Assembly (NCBI RefSeq): GCF_963676735.1
Contig: NZ_OY781464.1
Span: 219,001-283,000 of the forward strand
DNA from: an uncultured Draconibacterium sp.
GTDB lineage: Bacteria > Bacteroidota > Bacteroidia > Bacteroidales > Prolixibacteraceae
Length of the DNA stretch: 64,000 nucleotides
Reading direction: 5' to 3'
Part shown: positions 63,180 to 64,000 of the stretch, in pieces
Position numbering within the stretch: the first letter of the stretch is position 1
Layout: each line of letters begins with the position of its first letter
Made by a program: the position numbers and the translations under genes
The notes under the pieces: generated by a model
Databases searched by the model: none
Told to the model about the DNA's origin: nothing
What the model saw: the letters and a program-made list of their open reading frames with translations, nothing else

Positions 63180-63185
63180 CAAATA

Positions 63186-64000
63186 TCAAACTTTACTTAT
63201 TCCTAAATATTTATTTAAAGCAGTATCTATAGGCATATCTCCATTTAATACGTTAGCTAAAATGTTTAATTTATTCATTTTAAACTCAACAACAGAATCA
63301 AATTCCTCCTTAAGTGAGATTAAGTCTTTCTCTAATAACTCTTTGTTTATCTGATAGAAGATAGCTTTTAATGGAGCGGATATAAGCTTAATCTGTCCTT
63401 CTTTATATAGGCCAAATAGTATTCTGTGGATATTATCAATCTCAATTCCAGTCTTCTTGGCTATCAATTTTAGCATTCCAACTCGCGTCGCTTTTTTAAA
63501 GCTTGTTAACTCAGTGGTCTGATTTATTTCATCAAAGCATTTTATGTTTTGTAATCCTTTTGATAGGATGTCTATATATCCCAGTTTTACCATCTTCAAT
63601 AAAAGAACCAGAAGAATGTTTCCCTCATTGTAATCGGTGTTTGTCATTTGTCCGATATACGGAACATCTGTGCCACCTTTTCTTCCAAATAAACTTAAAT
63701 AATGTTCTTCTATTTTTTCGGAACTCCATTCACCCTTTCGAATCAAATCTTTCTTAATCCGAATATTAGGCTCAGCATGGAGTAGGTACGCATACGATTG
63801 TTTCCCATCTCTTCCAGCTCTTCCTACTTCTTGATAGTATTGTTCCAAAGATTCTGGTAGTAAATAATGAATAACACACCTAATGTCAGGAATATCAATA
63901 CCCATACCGAAAGCGCTTGTTGCAAAGACAATTTGAATCTCTCCAGCAGTAAATTTCTCTAATGTTTCGATTTTAACATTATCAGCTAAGTCTGCATCAA
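63186..64000 (-). CDS. RecQ-family DNA helicase, C-terminal part (runs off the right edge)
   Basis: The visible part gives at least 271 codons; reading continues open to 64000, so the true start lies outside. Motif V reads IVFATSAFGMGIDIPDIRCV and motif VI YYQEVGRAGRDG, as in RecQ. After this comes a RQC-like helical region and a C-terminal winged-helix-like end (GMLKLIAKKTGIEIDNIHRI). No HRDC domain. Probably unwinds branched DNA; in a defence island it may be part of a module with the genes further right. The stop is followed after seven bases by an hsdR relic. Confidence 0.9.
   Translation of the reverse strand, partial: DADLADNVKIETLEKFTAGEIQIVFATSAFGMGIDIPDIRCVIHYLLPESLEQYYQEVGRAGRDGKQSYAYLLHAEPNIRIKKDLIRKGEWSSEKIEEHYLSLFGRKGGTDVPYIGQMTNTDYNEGNILLVLLLKMVKLGYIDILSKGLQNIKCFDEINQTTELTSFKKATRVGMLKLIAKKTGIEIDNIHRILFGLYKEGQIKLISAPLKAIFYQINKELLEKDLISLKEEFDSVVEFKMNKLNILANVLNGDMPIDTALNKYLGISKV

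Overview
The window looks like Bacteroidota (probably Bacteroidales/Marinilabiliales; this placement is inference). The evidence is a T9SS type A C-terminal sorting domain on two giant secreted proteins, TAnnTTTG-type promoter boxes, AT-rich spacers, a type III glutamine synthetase, a membrane pyrophosphatase and Bacteroidetes-style tyrosine recombinase and type I restriction genes. No rRNA, tRNA or CRISPR array was seen.

1-12.84 kb is an accessory region with all genes on the minus strand: a truncated pair resembling Wadjet/MksFEB JetA-JetB, a HEAT-repeat protein, a defence-type reverse transcriptase preceded by a long structured element (candidate template ncRNA), a complete type I restriction-modification operon (hsdR, a 58-aa ORF, hsdM, hsdS), a lipoprotein and an unknown protein. 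Four long imperfect palindromes shaped like integron attC sites (RYYYAAC...GTTRRRY ends) separate these genes in the gene-then-site order expected of cassettes, with a half site at 12.83 kb.

13.4-47.3 kb is chromosomal backbone: uxaB-uxaA for hexuronate use (16-bp palindromic operator upstream), hppA, a DHOD-like protein, a Tat-exported small protein, two tandem tail-collar proteins, two giant HYR-repeat/T9SS proteins whose last 2.06 kb are almost identical, a VanZ-like/TPR pair between them, tldE-tldD, and a cluster with three different glutamine synthetase families (GSII, a GSI-like enzyme, GSIII) plus an aminotransferase, an APH-like kinase and a HAD phosphatase.

47.4-64 kb is an integrative element that continues beyond the window. 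A tyrosine integrase, an excisionase-like HTH protein, a replisome-organiser-like protein, a DnaB helicase and a terminase-small-like HTH protein resemble a phage satellite or cryptic prophage replication module. They are followed on the minus strand by defence cargo: a second, unrelated hsdR, a Doc toxin with an HTH partner, a three-gene module centred on a GHKL-ATPase/PD-(D/E)xK fusion, and the C-terminal part of a RecQ-family helicase. Two relics of the 5' end of hsdR lie between the cargo modules, each right after the stop codon of the preceding module. This indicates stepwise accretion of modules upstream of hsdR and marks out the modules as functional units.
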